Shown here piece after piece: positions 8,343 through 19,159 of a DNA stretch of 64,000 nucleotides. The stretch spans positions 3,899,001 through 3,963,000 of the forward strand of contig NZ_CP009621.1 in the NCBI RefSeq assembly GCF_000973725.1, in the 5' to 3' direction. Each line of letters begins with the position of its first letter. Position 1 is the stretch's first letter. The translations under genes and the position numbers were made by a program. Below the pieces are notes generated by a model that was given only the letters and a program-made list of their open reading frames with translations, was not told the origin of the DNA and searched no databases. This stretch comes from Pontibacter korlensis. GTDB lineage: Bacteria; Bacteroidota; Bacteroidia; Cytophagales; Hymenobacteraceae.

Positions 8343-9128
8343 ATGGTTATGAACGCGTTGACCTACTACCGCAGCAGCTTAAGTGCTGAGTCGCTCAAGC
8401 TTAAGAATACCTTTTCGCTTTGGCTGGCTATACTTGCGCCTTGTGCGCTCCTGAGCATGAACGTGTTAGTCTTCTGGTCCAAAGGGGAGTACTTTATTAA
8501 GGATGGGGTAAACCCCTGGCACCGGTTTGCTATACAGAATTTCGGACTTTATACTTTGCTGCTCATGCCTATTTTCATTGCGCTGCTGACAAGCCTGACT
8601 AATGGTATAGAGCACAAATCGAACGGCTGGAAGCACCTGTACAGCCTGCCGCTACCTAAGAGTACGATTTATACAGCCAAGGCTACTACGGTGCTGGGGC
8701 TGGTGCTGCTGAGTAACCTGGTTTTTGTAGTAGGATATCTGGCGGCTGGCCTGTTTCTCTCGCTCATGCGTCCCGACTTAGGCTTCGACAGTATGGTGGG
8801 GCTACAGGTGGTGTTCATTGCCGTACTGAAGCTGTTCCTGGCAACCTTTGTTATCATAGCTCTACAGTTTTGGTTGAGCATGCGCTGGAGCAGTTTTGCC
8901 TTAAGTATGGGCGTGGGCATCGTGGCTATTATCACCGTTATGGTGGCCATGCGGTGGGAATACATTCCTTATTACCCATTCGCTTACCCGTTTATGGCCA
9001 TCAAGAGTTTTCCTTCTGATGGAGGTATCACAAACCTGTTTAGCCAGGAGGTGATGTTGAGCATAAGTACTGGTATTCTGATATTTGTACTTGGGTACTT
9101 CGATGTTTCCCGCAAGTGTATTTCATAA
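8343..9128 (+). CDS. ABC-2 family permease (lantibiotic-protection type)
   Basis: A 261-residue integral membrane protein with about six hydrophobic segments (near residues 23-45, 58-80, 105-130, 145-172, 182-200 and 232-255). The order of segments and the motif NGIEHKSNGWKHLYSLPLPKSTIYTAK after the second segment are typical of MutG/EpiG-like or ABC-2 permeases, which join with a BcrA-like ATPase to export or confer self-protection. It is cotranscribed with the ATPase gene just upstream. Convergent hairpins close the unit. The real target is unknown. An ATG two codons later (8349) is an equally possible start. Confidence 0.85.
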   Translation: MVMNALTYYRSSLSAESLKLKNTFSLWLAILAPCALLSMNVLVFWSKGEYFIKDGVNPWHRFAIQNFGLYTLLLMPIFIALLTSLTNGIEHKSNGWKHLYSLPLPKSTIYTAKATTVLGLVLLSNLVFVVGYLAAGLFLSLMRPDLGFDSMVGLQVVFIAVLKLFLATFVIIALQFWLSMRWSSFALSMGVGIVAIITVMVAMRWEYIPYYPFAYPFMAIKSFPSDGGITNLFSQEVMLSISTGILIFVLGYFDVSRKCIS

Positions 9129-9392
9129 GGTTTTGTTTGTTGTTTGTTTGGGTTTTGGGCGGCACTGCCTAGCATTGCTGCCCTTTACTTTTGTGGAGAA
9201 GCTATTTCAAACATTCATAAAGGCATTGCTCGAAAGTATATGGTTCGGTAAAAATTACGGGTGAAAGGAAACGCATACCGCCTACTTATAAAGTGGTGGC
9301 ACCTATTATAAGCATAAGTAAATGTTTATATGAAGTGATCAGTCTTTCCTAATCTAATGCCTAAAGATCAAGCATGATTATAAATTGGCAAG
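9129..9392. other. Intergenic region without a gene
   Basis: Between the permease stop and the first hairpin nothing codes on either strand. I see no RNA fold or repeat that I can name apart from the hairpins listed next. Confidence 0.5.
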
Positions 9393-9435
9393 AGGAATAG
9401 GTTAACCTGAATCAGATTTGGGTTAACCTATTCCT
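9393..9435. terminator. Hairpin downstream of the ABC exporter
   Basis: Arms 9393-9407 and 9421-9435 pair perfectly (15 bp) around a 13-base loop. The GGTTAACC core is itself a palindrome. There is no strong T tract, so this may be a weak terminator or an mRNA 3'-end stabiliser for the exporter transcript. Confidence 0.55.
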
Positions 9436-9502
9436 TCTATTCCTGTGCGTTAGTAGGGCTTTGCAGGTTACTGTGCCGCTTGGACTGAGTCAGGTAAAAA
9501 AA

Positions 9503-9541
9503 CACCCGAAGAGCTACATCAAAAGTATAGCTCTTCGGGTG
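9503..9541 (-). terminator. Terminator of ligA
   Basis: A 14-bp perfect stem (9503-9516 with 9528-9541). On the minus strand it is followed by a run of T, placing a classic intrinsic terminator 23 bases after the ligA stop codon; on the plus strand an A-rich tract follows. Confidence 0.85.
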
Positions 9542-9563
9542 AAAAAGAATGTATATGTTCAGG

Positions 9564-11705
<2,142 letters not shown>

Positions 11706-11855
11706 TTAGTAATTTACCTGAGGAGGGCTTTCAGGTTGGTAGTGCAGCCTGATGCTGTTCTAGCTACTTCAAAGTGCCGGTACAGCTTCAGCCAGAATTG
11801 TGGTTACACTTTAGCTATGGAGAAAATTCGTTATAGCTGGAAGGAAAAACAAAAC

Positions 11856-12250
11856 ATCAACGGCAAGCCTGTAAGCCGGGTTCTGTCGCCACGCCCGAAG
11901 GCGTGCGTCTTATCATTTATCTAGGCCTGCACTCACGCACAGGCTCCATCGACCTACCCACTGACATCGGACGAGCAGCCCTTAGCCTCACCGAAGCGAG
12001 GCACTGTCAGCCTATTTGGTCTTTCAACTCCTAAGGTTTACCCAGCCGGACTGGTCACCCAGCCGCTGGTGCGCTCTTACCGCACCTTTTCACCCTTACC
12101 AGCACAAGGCTGGCGGTACTTTTCTGTGGCACTGGCTGTATCTGTTTCGTCTCCAAAACAGACCCTTCCTGTTAGGAAGTAGGATGCTCTGCGTTGCCCG
12201 GACTTTCCTCTCCCCCCAAAGGGGCAGCGATAAGACGGCTTACCGTTGAT
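11856..12250 (-). ncRNA. rnpB: RNase P RNA (bacterial type A)
   Basis: On the minus strand the 5' half has the universally conserved GAGGAAAGTCCGGGC (around 12203-12217) and the 3' half contains the ACAGAACCCGGCTTA element (around 11870-11885). The ends pair as the 12-bp P1 helix, 12239-12250 with 11856-11867, which sets the boundaries. Further conserved parts include AAGGGTGAAAAGGTGCGGTAAGAGCGC near 12075-12100 and the AGAUGAAUGA-like stretch near the 3' end. It is the catalytic RNA that matures tRNA 5' ends. Apparent reading frames across it on the plus strand are spurious. Confidence 0.97.
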
Positions 12251-12263
12251 ACTTTGTTCTTTG

Positions 12264-12271
12264 CAAAGATA
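12264..12271 (-). promoter_or_regulatory. Candidate -7 box of the rnpB promoter
   Basis: On the minus strand the sequence TATCTTTG matches the Bacteroidota TAnnTTTG element and lies about a dozen bases before the P1 helix, as expected for a start point near 12255. No clear -33 TTTG is found upstream. Confidence 0.5.
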
Positions 12272-12299
12272 ACATAAAACCTGAACCGGAGGTTCGGTT

Positions 12300-12376
12300 T
12301 AGTTAGAGAGTTTAGGAGTTAAAGCGTTTGGGAGTGGCAATACTCAGGACTCTCTAACTCCTAAACTCTCTAACTA
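12300..12376. repeat. Long inverted repeat, 22-bp arms
   Basis: Arms 12300-12321 and 12355-12376 are perfect complements separated by 33 bases. It lies between the stop of the DUF2027-Smr gene and the rnpB promoter, so on the minus strand it could end the upstream transcript. It has no T tract, and the arm length is unusual for a terminator. Confidence 0.7.
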
Positions 12377-12382
12377 CTAAAC

Positions 12383-13333
12383 TTATTTCAGTCTCACCAG
12401 TGTAGCACCGTAGCCGAATTTTTCTTTGCGGGCATCTTCGAAGTACTTGATGCCTGGTGTGCGGCTTAGAATTTTTTGAAGCTCTTTGCGCAGCACACCG
12501 TTGCCGGCTCCGTGTATGAATACGATTTCGTGCATGTTGGTAGCCATGGCCCTATCTAGTGCATCCTGGAAACGCTCCAGCTGAATTTTGATAATGGCGC
12601 TGTTGCTCATACCGGTATGGTCATCCACCAGTTTCTCAATATGAAGGTCTACCTCATGCTCCGGAGCAGTCAGCTTAAAGTTCTCGCTCTTTTCCACGGC
12701 CTCAGTCAACTGCTCTTTGATTCTGTCTGGATTCACAGACGCTGGCTTTTGATCGAGTTGGAACAAGTATGCCTCTTTATTAAGTACAGGTGCCGTTCGC
12801 TTACTTTTGTAGAAGGAGCTGGCTTTAAACTGTACTCGCTTTACTACTGGCTCAAAAATGGTAGGGCTACCGTTACGGTGCTGAATGAACTGGATAAGCA
12901 GGTTTGGCCATTTCTCAAATTCCTTCAGGTGGTAGTGCGTGATAACGCGGGTACCTTTAGGAGCCAGTTTATCATTCTGCAGGCCACGGTAATTCTTCTC
13001 GCGCTCCTCGCCGCTGGTAAATAGTACGTCATAGTCAGAATTGTTTACCACAGTAACCGCGAGCAGCTCTTCCGACTGATGCACTAATGCCAGGTAAATA
13101 CCTTGTGCAGCAAGAACAGGTGCAACAGGCTCCTTTCTTTTTGCAGGCTGCAGCGTGTCCTCCTGGCGCATGTACTTTTGCTCTTCGGCAGCAATCACCA
13201 CCACTTCGCGTCTGGCTACAGGAATGGTGAAATCGTTGTCAATGGCTACTTCTATAAGGTTATTTTCCAGGATGCGCGTAATAATGCCTTCCTCACGGCC
13301 AGACATCAGGCGCACACGGTCTCCTACGTTCAT
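12383..13333 (-). CDS. DUF2027 protein with C-terminal Smr domain
   Basis: A 316-residue protein. Residues 1-50 look like a small KOW/SH3-like barrel (VGDRVRLMSGREEGIITRI), a middle DUF2027 region follows, and residues 225-316 are an Smr domain: EVDLHIEKL, then EIVFIHGAGNGVLRKEL with the HGxGxG motif, and a C-terminal GATLVRLK. Smr domains are nicking endonucleases or nucleic-acid binders, as in MutS2. Here the rest of MutS2 is missing, and this architecture is a known Bacteroidota family without a settled role; ribosome or RNA cleavage is a reasonable guess. Monocistronic. Confidence 0.88.
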   Translation of the reverse strand: MNVGDRVRLMSGREEGIITRILENNLIEVAIDNDFTIPVARREVVVIAAEEQKYMRQEDTLQPAKRKEPVAPVLAAQGIYLALVHQSEELLAVTVVNNSDYDVLFTSGEEREKNYRGLQNDKLAPKGTRVITHYHLKEFEKWPNLLIQFIQHRNGSPTIFEPVVKRVQFKASSFYKSKRTAPVLNKEAYLFQLDQKPASVNPDRIKEQLTEAVEKSENFKLTAPEHEVDLHIEKLVDDHTGMSNSAIIKIQLERFQDALDRAMATNMHEIVFIHGAGNGVLRKELQKILSRTPGIKYFEDARKEKFGYGATLVRLK

Positions 13334-13431
13334 ATAGTTGTTCTTTAAGTATGATTTATGATTGCTGAGCTATAAAAAGGCTTTGCAATCTTCTATAGCA
13401 AAGATACGAATCTTTAGGCAGGGGAGGCGCT

Positions 13432-14328
13432 TTAGAAGTATAGCGGGTGCAGTTTAACTCCATCCTTTCGGTTATACTCTAAAGCTGGAGCAGGTATTTT
13501 TATGATGCTGAGCACATAGAGGGCTGTGTTCCATACTTTGCTCTTGCCTTTGAAGTGCATCAGGTTCAGGTCGGGACTGAGGTAATACTGGCGATATGCC
13601 TCCAAGCCTGCTGCTGCATTAGCCTCAGGGTCGTTATACACCATCTCTTGAGCTCCATAGCCAGCAGCAATATTCAGCCACTTTGGGTATTTACTTTCTT
13701 CCTTTAAGAAAGAACTTACATTAACAGATAGCCAATACGTTTGACCATTGTAGTCCTTCAAAGCCCGCTCTCCAAGATTGCTCCCTAATACATTTGGCCG
13801 CATACGGGCATAGTTGGTGGTCTGGAAGGAAAATTTAGGCATAATGCGCACTTCCTGCCAGGCCAGCTCCTGAGCAGTTACTGCTGCAGCACCTACAGTG
13901 TTAGCCACTAAATCGCCAACTGAGGCGCCATAGTCAGCCTGGTACCCGTCAAATATTTCGATTGGTGTTTGTAGTAGTATGCCAGTAAGGCCTCCATACA
14001 GCACAGCCTTTTTCTCAGGTAGGCCTGCCCAGCGCAACATATCAATGCCCGCCCGGCTTTGATGGAAGGCGCTCCAGAAATGCCCTGCTTTATCCATCTG
14101 CTTCCACTCATGGTTATCGTTGAACCAATGAAAGTTTGTGCGCTCATCAGTATACCAAGCTTTGTTTAGCGTTACAAGCATGGTAGCATATCCTGCGGTA
14201 AAAGTAGAGCCTAATACCAGCAACCGCTTCTTATTTACAGAGGAAGTGTCAACCGGAGCTTGTGCCATACTTAGCTGGGGCAAGCACAGCAGCAAGGGCA
14301 GGAGGTAAAAAATAATTCGGTGGCGCAT
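13432..14328 (-). CDS. DUF2279 (YfiM-like) membrane-associated protein
   Basis: From the ATG at 14328 (the upstream in-frame start at 14337 is TTG) the product is 298 residues. MRHRIIFYLLPLLLCLPQLSMA is a clear signal peptide. Residues 50-135 contain the DUF2279 hallmark: WFNDNHEWKQMDKAGHFWSAF, then GILLQTPIEIFDGYQADYGASVGDL, where the His and Asp residues suggest a metal or lipid site. The C-terminal 140 residues have the alternating pattern of an outer-membrane or periplasmic beta domain. YfiM-type proteins are uncharacterised envelope proteins. It is transcribed alone. Confidence 0.82.
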   Translation of the reverse strand: MRHRIIFYLLPLLLCLPQLSMAQAPVDTSSVNKKRLLVLGSTFTAGYATMLVTLNKAWYTDERTNFHWFNDNHEWKQMDKAGHFWSAFHQSRAGIDMLRWAGLPEKKAVLYGGLTGILLQTPIEIFDGYQADYGASVGDLVANTVGAAAVTAQELAWQEVRIMPKFSFQTTNYARMRPNVLGSNLGERALKDYNGQTYWLSVNVSSFLKEESKYPKWLNIAAGYGAQEMVYNDPEANAAAGLEAYRQYYLSPDLNLMHFKGKSKVWNTALYVLSIIKIPAPALEYNRKDGVKLHPLYF

Positions 14329-14337
14329 GTAGAGCAA

Positions 14338-14875
14338 AGATAGGAGATTTTATTTTTCTGCCTTGTGCTGTTGAACCTGCCCTTTTCTAGACATCACAGC
14401 TTGATGCTATATGCTCTGAAATTACCTTTTCCTACCTTGCCGTAGCCACGTACATTAGTGGTTGTAGTTTTATACCTATTTTCTTCGACCTGACACAAGC
14501 TATACTTGTTAACCACTGCTGATCGATGGCATTACTACCAGTTCGTTCCACCTCAGCTTGTGGTGCGCTCAGCCCAAGGACTGGGATCTGGTTCGGATAG
14601 CTAAGGCTGACGGAGCTTAAACAAAACTCCCCTCCTCGGAGGAGTTAGGGATGGGTACACCTGAAGAGCTCATGCTAGAGCGCAAAAACTTCATGCATAA
14701 GTACCCGCTGCTATGAAATTTATACTTTAGAGGTCGCAGTTATAGTTTCCCCTCCTTAACTATCAAGAACGAGGGGTAAAAGGTAATGAGTGAAGCTCTG
14801 AGGAGTAAGCGTTGTGGATGCTCGCGGGGATGTAGAAAATCCTGCGTATGCTGATTCTCATTAGGGGAGAAACAA
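14338..14875. other. Long intergenic region, possibly decayed
   Basis: Over 500 bases without a supportable gene. A plus-strand frame of about 35 codons near 14515-14620 has no homology I recognise. At 14625-14646 an inverted repeat (AACTCC with GGAGTT, plus an inner CTCCTC/GAGGAG alternative) forms a compact hairpin, followed by AGGGATGGGT. The region may be relic DNA or may hold the 5' control region of the DUF2279 gene. Confidence 0.4.
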
Positions 14876-14905
14876 AAGCGGCGAAGCTTGATAGCTCCGC
14901 CGCTT
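14876..14905 (-). terminator. Terminator of pdhB
   Basis: GC-rich stem of eight base pairs (14876-14883 with 14898-14905), extended inward with one mismatch, followed on the minus strand by TTTGTTT. It lies 24 bases after the pdhB stop codon. Confidence 0.8.
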
Positions 14906-14929
14906 GAGTATATTCTGAAGCAAATTTAC

Positions 14930-15913
14930 CTATGCTTTCTTGTACATAACGGCTTTAACAGCCTCAACTGTACGCTCAACGTTTGGCAGTGAAGCCTCGA
15001 TAAGCGTTGGAGCATAAGGAAGAGGAACGTCGCGGCAGGTAACACGCTTAACTGGTGCATCCATGTAATCAAAGGCGTTGCTCTGAATGTGGTAAGCGAT
15101 CTCTGCAGAGATAGAAGCAAGTGGCCAAGCCTCCTCAACTACTACCATACGATTCGTTTTTCTAACTGAGTTAACCAACGTCTTATAGTCGATAGGGCGA
15201 ACAGTGCGCAGGTCGATTACTTCAGCGCTGATACCATCTTTAGCCAGTTCTTCGGCAGCAGCAAGTGCTACTTTCATCATCTTGCCAAAAGAAACGATAG
15301 TTACATCAGAACCTTCGCGCTTGATGTCGGCTACGCCAATCGGAATGGTGTACTCTTCCTCTGGCACTTCACCTTTGTCGCCATACATCTGCTCAGACTC
15401 CATGAAGATAACCGGATCGTTATCGCGGATGGCAGTCTTAAGAAGACCTTTGGCATCGTAAGGGTTTGATGGAACGACTACTTTAAGACCTGGAGTATTT
15501 GCATACCAGTTCTCAAAGTTCTGTGAGTGCTGCGAAGACAGCATACCAGCGCTACCAGTTGGTCCACGGAAAACCATTGGGGCACCGTACTGGCCACCTG
15601 ACATAGACATCACCTTGGCAGCAGAGTTGATTACCTGGTCGATGGCCACCAACGAGAAGTTGAAGGTCATAAACTCAATGATAGGGCGCAGGCCATTCAT
15701 GGCGGCACCAACACCGATACCGGCAAAGCCAAGCTCGGCAATAGGAGTATCAATAACACGCTCCGGACCAAACTCATCCAGCATGCCTTGGCTCACTTTG
15801 TAAGCTCCGTTGTACTCGGCTACTTCTTCGCCCATAAGAAACACGCTCTTATCGCGGCGCATTTCCTCCGATATAGCTTCGCGGAGGGCTTCTCTAAACT
15901 GTATACTTCGCAT
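14930..15913 (-). CDS. pdhB: Pyruvate dehydrogenase E1 component, beta subunit
   Basis: A 327-residue transketolase-like subunit that, with the alpha subunit, decarboxylates pyruvate and acetylates lipoamide in the pyruvate dehydrogenase complex. Recognisable blocks are [13 protein letters not shown] at the N-terminus, [17 protein letters not shown] with the Glu that activates thiamine diphosphate, [38 protein letters not shown] and [13 protein letters not shown] near the C-terminus. The alpha subunit, E2 and E3 genes are not in the window; in many Bacteroidota pdhB also stands apart from pdhA. It follows the TPR lipoprotein gene by 86 bases on the same strand and has its own terminator. Confidence 0.95.
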   Translation of the reverse strand: MRSIQFREALREAISEEMRRDKSVFLMGEEVAEYNGAYKVSQGMLDEFGPERVIDTPIAELGFAGIGVGAAMNGLRPIIEFMTFNFSLVAIDQVINSAAKVMSMSGGQYGAPMVFRGPTGSAGMLSSQHSQNFENWYANTPGLKVVVPSNPYDAKGLLKTAIRDNDPVIFMESEQMYGDKGEVPEEEYTIPIGVADIKREGSDVTIVSFGKMMKVALAAAEELAKDGISAEVIDLRTVRPIDYKTLVNSVRKTNRMVVVEEAWPLASISAEIAYHIQSNAFDYMDAPVKRVTCRDVPLPYAPTLIEASLPNVERTVEAVKAVMYKKA

Positions 15914-15999
15914 TTCAGATCTTATATTCTCGGTTCAGTCGGTAAAATTAAGATAACTCTATGAATTTACAAGGTGCCGGAGCGTTTTTGCCGATTATA

Positions 16000-17781
16000 C
16001 TATCGTATAAGGGCATCTTTATAAGCCGCTTTGTTTCGATAGGCCTCAAATTCAATATCGTTAATGGCCTTTTGTGTGAAGCGCTTATCGGCACGTACAG
16101 CACGTCGCAGGTTTTCTTCCAACATCTGCTCGTTTTGTGTGCGTGCTCCAACCAGAGCCAGGCTATACCACGCCAACGGGTCATTCTGCTTTAGTTCCAG
16201 TGCTTTTTGGTAAAACTCCTGAGCTCCCTCATAGTTTTCCTTCAGCAAATAGCTTAGGCCGAGGTTCATATTTGTCTGATAGCTATCACCTGCGTAGCGC
16301 AGGCTGGCAATGGCTTCGTCATAGCTACCCGTTTCTATCTCCAATGCTGCCTTGTCTGCAAAAATAGCCTTAAGCATTTCTTCTTCGCCACCCAAGGTAA
16401 GGGCGTATTCATAATACTCAAGGGCTTCGTTGTACTTGCCCAGTTGGTGGTAGGCGCTGGCAAGGCTGTAGTATACTTCGGCTGTTGGGTTTCGGTAGCC
16501 GGCATAGGTTAGGTTATGTACAGCTTTTTCGAGCAGGGCCTTTTTGGCGGCAGGGCGATAGTCTTTCTCAGCCATCTGTTTGTAAACCACGCCCAAGTTG
16601 TAGTAAGCAGGCCATTTGTCTGTAGTTTTTACAGCTGCCTCATACAGTTTGCGCTTTTCGGCCAGAAGCGGAGTGAGGGTGGCAGCATGCTGCAGCTCTT
16701 CCTCTGTAAGGGCATCAGCATCTACCTGTTCGTTGGCTACACGCTGAGCAAGCAGGTATAACTCATAATCAGCCTTGCGGCTACGGTTATAGTTAAACTC
16801 CACCTGCGCTGCACGGAGGCCAGGGAATACGTACTTTTGAAGGTATTCGTAAGCTTCTGTTTGCTGCAATGCCTGAAGCTTCTCCTGCTCCTTTTGATCG
16901 CTCTGAAGTATAGCCAGTACCTCCTGCTTCTGTGCCTTCGCAAGAGCTGTACTTTCTACTTTCTGCTGCAGGGCCTCCAGCGTGTTTTCCTGTGCCTCTG
17001 TGGTGATTGTTACTTTTTTATTAGCGTAATCCAGCGTTTTCAGCTTCTTACGATAGTACTGTTCCAGCGTCTGAGCCCGTTTTTTTGCCAAACCAGTACC
17101 AGATTCTCCAGGTGCGCGCATGCCAACGATTTTTATCTCCTGTGACGGCACATTATCTAGGACGTACTGGTCTAGTACCTGCAGTTTTGGCTCCGCAAGG
17201 TCATCCAGTGCGGTTTGCCCAAGCTCAAAATAGAAAACCAGCTTTCCTATACTGTCAGCGTTTGTGCTATACTTGTCCTGCACAAACGTAAACTCATTGC
17301 TTCGCACTAGCAGCAGGGGAGTAGTGTTGAGACCAGTAGCTACCTGCTTTGGATCTGTATAGGCAACGTCTCTGTCTTCCTTATCTATAGCTCGGCCTTG
17401 CACCATCAGGCGACCGATGGATTTCTCTGGCTGATAAGGAAAAGATAGTTGCTTGATAATGGTTGGCTTTTTGTCTTCGTACAGAAATTCTCCAAACTCA
17501 AAGTTGTAGGTGCCGATATTTTCGCGCTTCTCATTGCCGTACTCGTAGTATACATCCAGTTTGTACACTTCTTTGTCACGAATCAGTTTCTCGGGTACCT
17601 GTGCTTTCAACTCAAAGTCTACACGTTCGCCATTAGTTACCAGCGGAGAAGGCTCAACAGTAACCTGCTGATACTTTTCTGCCGTATTTACCATACGCTG
17701 TAAGGTACAGCCGGAGCTGGCAATGCCTAGGCCAAGACTAAGGAGAAGGATTAGATTTCTGTTTTTTTTGTACTGTTGCAT
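16000..17781 (-). CDS. Large TPR lipoprotein with OmpA-like middle region
   Basis: A 593-residue protein with a signal and lipobox (LGIASSGCT, Cys about residue 25). Residues 30-180 resemble an immunoglobulin-like beta domain; 190-270 carry TNADSIGKLVFYFELGQTALD, then EIKIVGMRAPGESG and LAKKRAQTLEQYYRKKL, an order reminiscent of a degenerate OmpA-type domain. A helical, Gln/Lys-rich section follows (270-360) and then tetratricopeptide repeats (about 385-560: AYYNLGVVYKQMA, YYSLASAYHQLGKYNEALEYYEYAL, NLGLSYLLKENYEGAQEFYQKAL). It should sit in the periplasm and hold partner proteins or peptidoglycan. I know no name for it. It lies upstream of pdhB. Confidence 0.75.
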   Translation of the reverse strand: MQQYKKNRNLILLLSLGLGIASSGCTLQRMVNTAEKYQQVTVEPSPLVTNGERVDFELKAQVPEKLIRDKEVYKLDVYYEYGNEKRENIGTYNFEFGEFLYEDKKPTIIKQLSFPYQPEKSIGRLMVQGRAIDKEDRDVAYTDPKQVATGLNTTPLLLVRSNEFTFVQDKYSTNADSIGKLVFYFELGQTALDDLAEPKLQVLDQYVLDNVPSQEIKIVGMRAPGESGTGLAKKRAQTLEQYYRKKLKTLDYANKKVTITTEAQENTLEALQQKVESTALAKAQKQEVLAILQSDQKEQEKLQALQQTEAYEYLQKYVFPGLRAAQVEFNYNRSRKADYELYLLAQRVANEQVDADALTEEELQHAATLTPLLAEKRKLYEAAVKTTDKWPAYYNLGVVYKQMAEKDYRPAAKKALLEKAVHNLTYAGYRNPTAEVYYSLASAYHQLGKYNEALEYYEYALTLGGEEEMLKAIFADKAALEIETGSYDEAIASLRYAGDSYQTNMNLGLSYLLKENYEGAQEFYQKALELKQNDPLAWYSLALVGARTQNEQMLEENLRRAVRADKRFTQKAINDIEFEAYRNKAAYKDALIR

Positions 17782-17917
17782 GTCCTGTTTTTTTCGCTCG
17801 CCGTAAATGTATGGTACACCACATTGAATAACTTTGCGTTTATAGGTATACTCGTTCGGGCGTCAGATTTATTTTTTGATGTTTATTGAACAAAGTATAA
17901 TTTAGAATTTAAATCAG

Positions 17918-18142
17918 ATGATAATGAAACGGCTTCAGTACTTTATCGAATCGCAGGCCTTTGGTGTGTGCGCGATGCTTGGCGAGAAGCTGGGCTTTGC
18001 ATCCAGTAGCATCCGGCTTACTTTTATCTACGTTTCATTCCTAACCATGGGCTCACCTGTGCTCCTCTACCTGATGCTTGCCTTTTGGATGAACGTTAGC
18101 AAGCATTTACGCCGCGAGCGCAGTACGGTTTGGGACCTATAA
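17918..18142 (+). CDS. PspC-domain mini protein
   Basis: A 74-residue protein (start at 17918, or at 17924 for MKRLQYF). AFGVCAMLGEKLGFASSSIRLTFIYVSFLTMGSPVLLYLMLAFWMN fits the PspC domain: the G-V-C-x-x-L core, a short helix, then one transmembrane segment. Most PspC proteins sense envelope stress with PspA or act as toxin-like membrane proteins; here the domain stands alone with a basic tail. The gene is convergent with the glycosyltransferase gene and overlaps its stop region by six bases, so the 3' ends of the two transcripts are complementary. Confidence 0.75.
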   Translation: MIMKRLQYFIESQAFGVCAMLGEKLGFASSSIRLTFIYVSFLTMGSPVLLYLMLAFWMNVSKHLRRERSTVWDL

Positions 18143-19159
18143 ATCCTGCACCGTACGCTTTTGCCTAATAAAATACTGCCAAACGATACTGCCTTTGTAA
18201 ACGCCTGCTAAGTAAGGGAAATTGCCTTTTGGCTGTTGTTCCTTTCTGCGGCGTAGCCAGTACTTCCTGTTGCGCAGCAGATCCATGTGTGCATCCAGCA
18301 CAGCCTTAGCGTCTTTCTTTTGCCCTGCAAGAAGCATTCGGAAGGCAGCTACCCAGTCTAGAAGTACACGTATCAGCAGCGCTGCACCTAACTCCTGAGA
18401 AGGAATATTCTTGTAGAGCAGCGCCAGACCGTTTCTAAAGTTAAGATAAGTTTTTCGGGGGTTGGACTTGTGTAGCGTGCCACCGCCAACATGGTATACA
18501 CGGCTGTGCCCGTTGTACATCACTTTATAACCCGCATTTTTAGCGCGCCAGCAGAAGTCAATCTCTTCCATGTGCGCAAAGAAGGCTGGTTCGAGTCCTC
18601 CTAGCATGTGGTAGACATCTGCTCTTACAAACATACAGGCACCTGTAGCCCAGAAAATCTCCTGCACGTCATCATACTGCCCTTTATCCTCCTCCAGTGT
18701 CTCAAAAAGGCGGCCACGGCAGTAGGGGTAGGCCAATGCATCTAATAAGCCTCCTCCTGCACCTGCATACTCAAAAAAGCTTGGGTGTTGCTGTGCCAGG
18801 ATTTTAGGTTGGCAAACGGCAATATTAGGGTCCTGCTCCATTAGCTGCACTACAGGCTCCGTCCAACCTAGTGGTACCTCTACGTCTGAATTAAGCAAGA
18901 CATAGTATTTAGCTTTTACCTGCTGTAAGGCTTTGTTGTATCCTTCGCAAAAGCCAAAGTTTTCAGATAGCAGAATGAGGCGCACCTGTGGGTAGTGCTC
19001 CTGTAAAAAAGCGATAGAGCCATCGGTGGAGGCGTTATCAGCCACAATAATCTCTGCATTGCCGCTGTTTGCCACCACCGATGGCAGGAACTGTTGTAAG
19101 TGAGGTAAGCCGTTCCAGTTAAGTATAACGACTGCCGTGTGAGCTGAATTAAAGTCCAA
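18137..19159 (-). CDS. Family 2 glycosyltransferase (rhamnosyltransferase-like)
   Basis: A 340-residue GT-A enzyme. AVVILNWNGLPHLQQFLPSV, then VADNASTDGS (nucleotide-sugar binding), LLNSDVEVP as the DxD site, and ATGACMFVRADVY and HMEEIDFCWRAKNAGYKV complete the WcaA/GT2 signature. The C-terminal 60 residues are basic with hydrophobic stretches, suggesting membrane contact. The only available start is a TTG at 19159, and it overlaps the end of ebfC by 11 bases, so the two genes are probably translationally coupled. It lies apart from the polysaccharide locus; the sugar and the acceptor are unknown. Confidence 0.88.
   Translation of the reverse strand: MDFNSAHTAVVILNWNGLPHLQQFLPSVVANSGNAEIIVADNASTDGSIAFLQEHYPQVRLILLSENFGFCEGYNKALQQVKAKYYVLLNSDVEVPLGWTEPVVQLMEQDPNIAVCQPKILAQQHPSFFEYAGAGGGLLDALAYPYCRGRLFETLEEDKGQYDDVQEIFWATGACMFVRADVYHMLGGLEPAFFAHMEEIDFCWRAKNAGYKVMYNGHSRVYHVGGGTLHKSNPRKTYLNFRNGLALLYKNIPSQELGAALLIRVLLDWVAAFRMLLAGQKKDAKAVLDAHMDLLRNRKYWLRRRKEQQPKGNFPYLAGVYKGSIVWQYFIRQKRTVQDL

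Noticed and set aside
12016-12249. A 77-codon plus-strand reading frame
   Set aside because: It lies wholly inside the RNase P RNA gene on the other strand, whose conserved elements and P1 helix explain the sequence.
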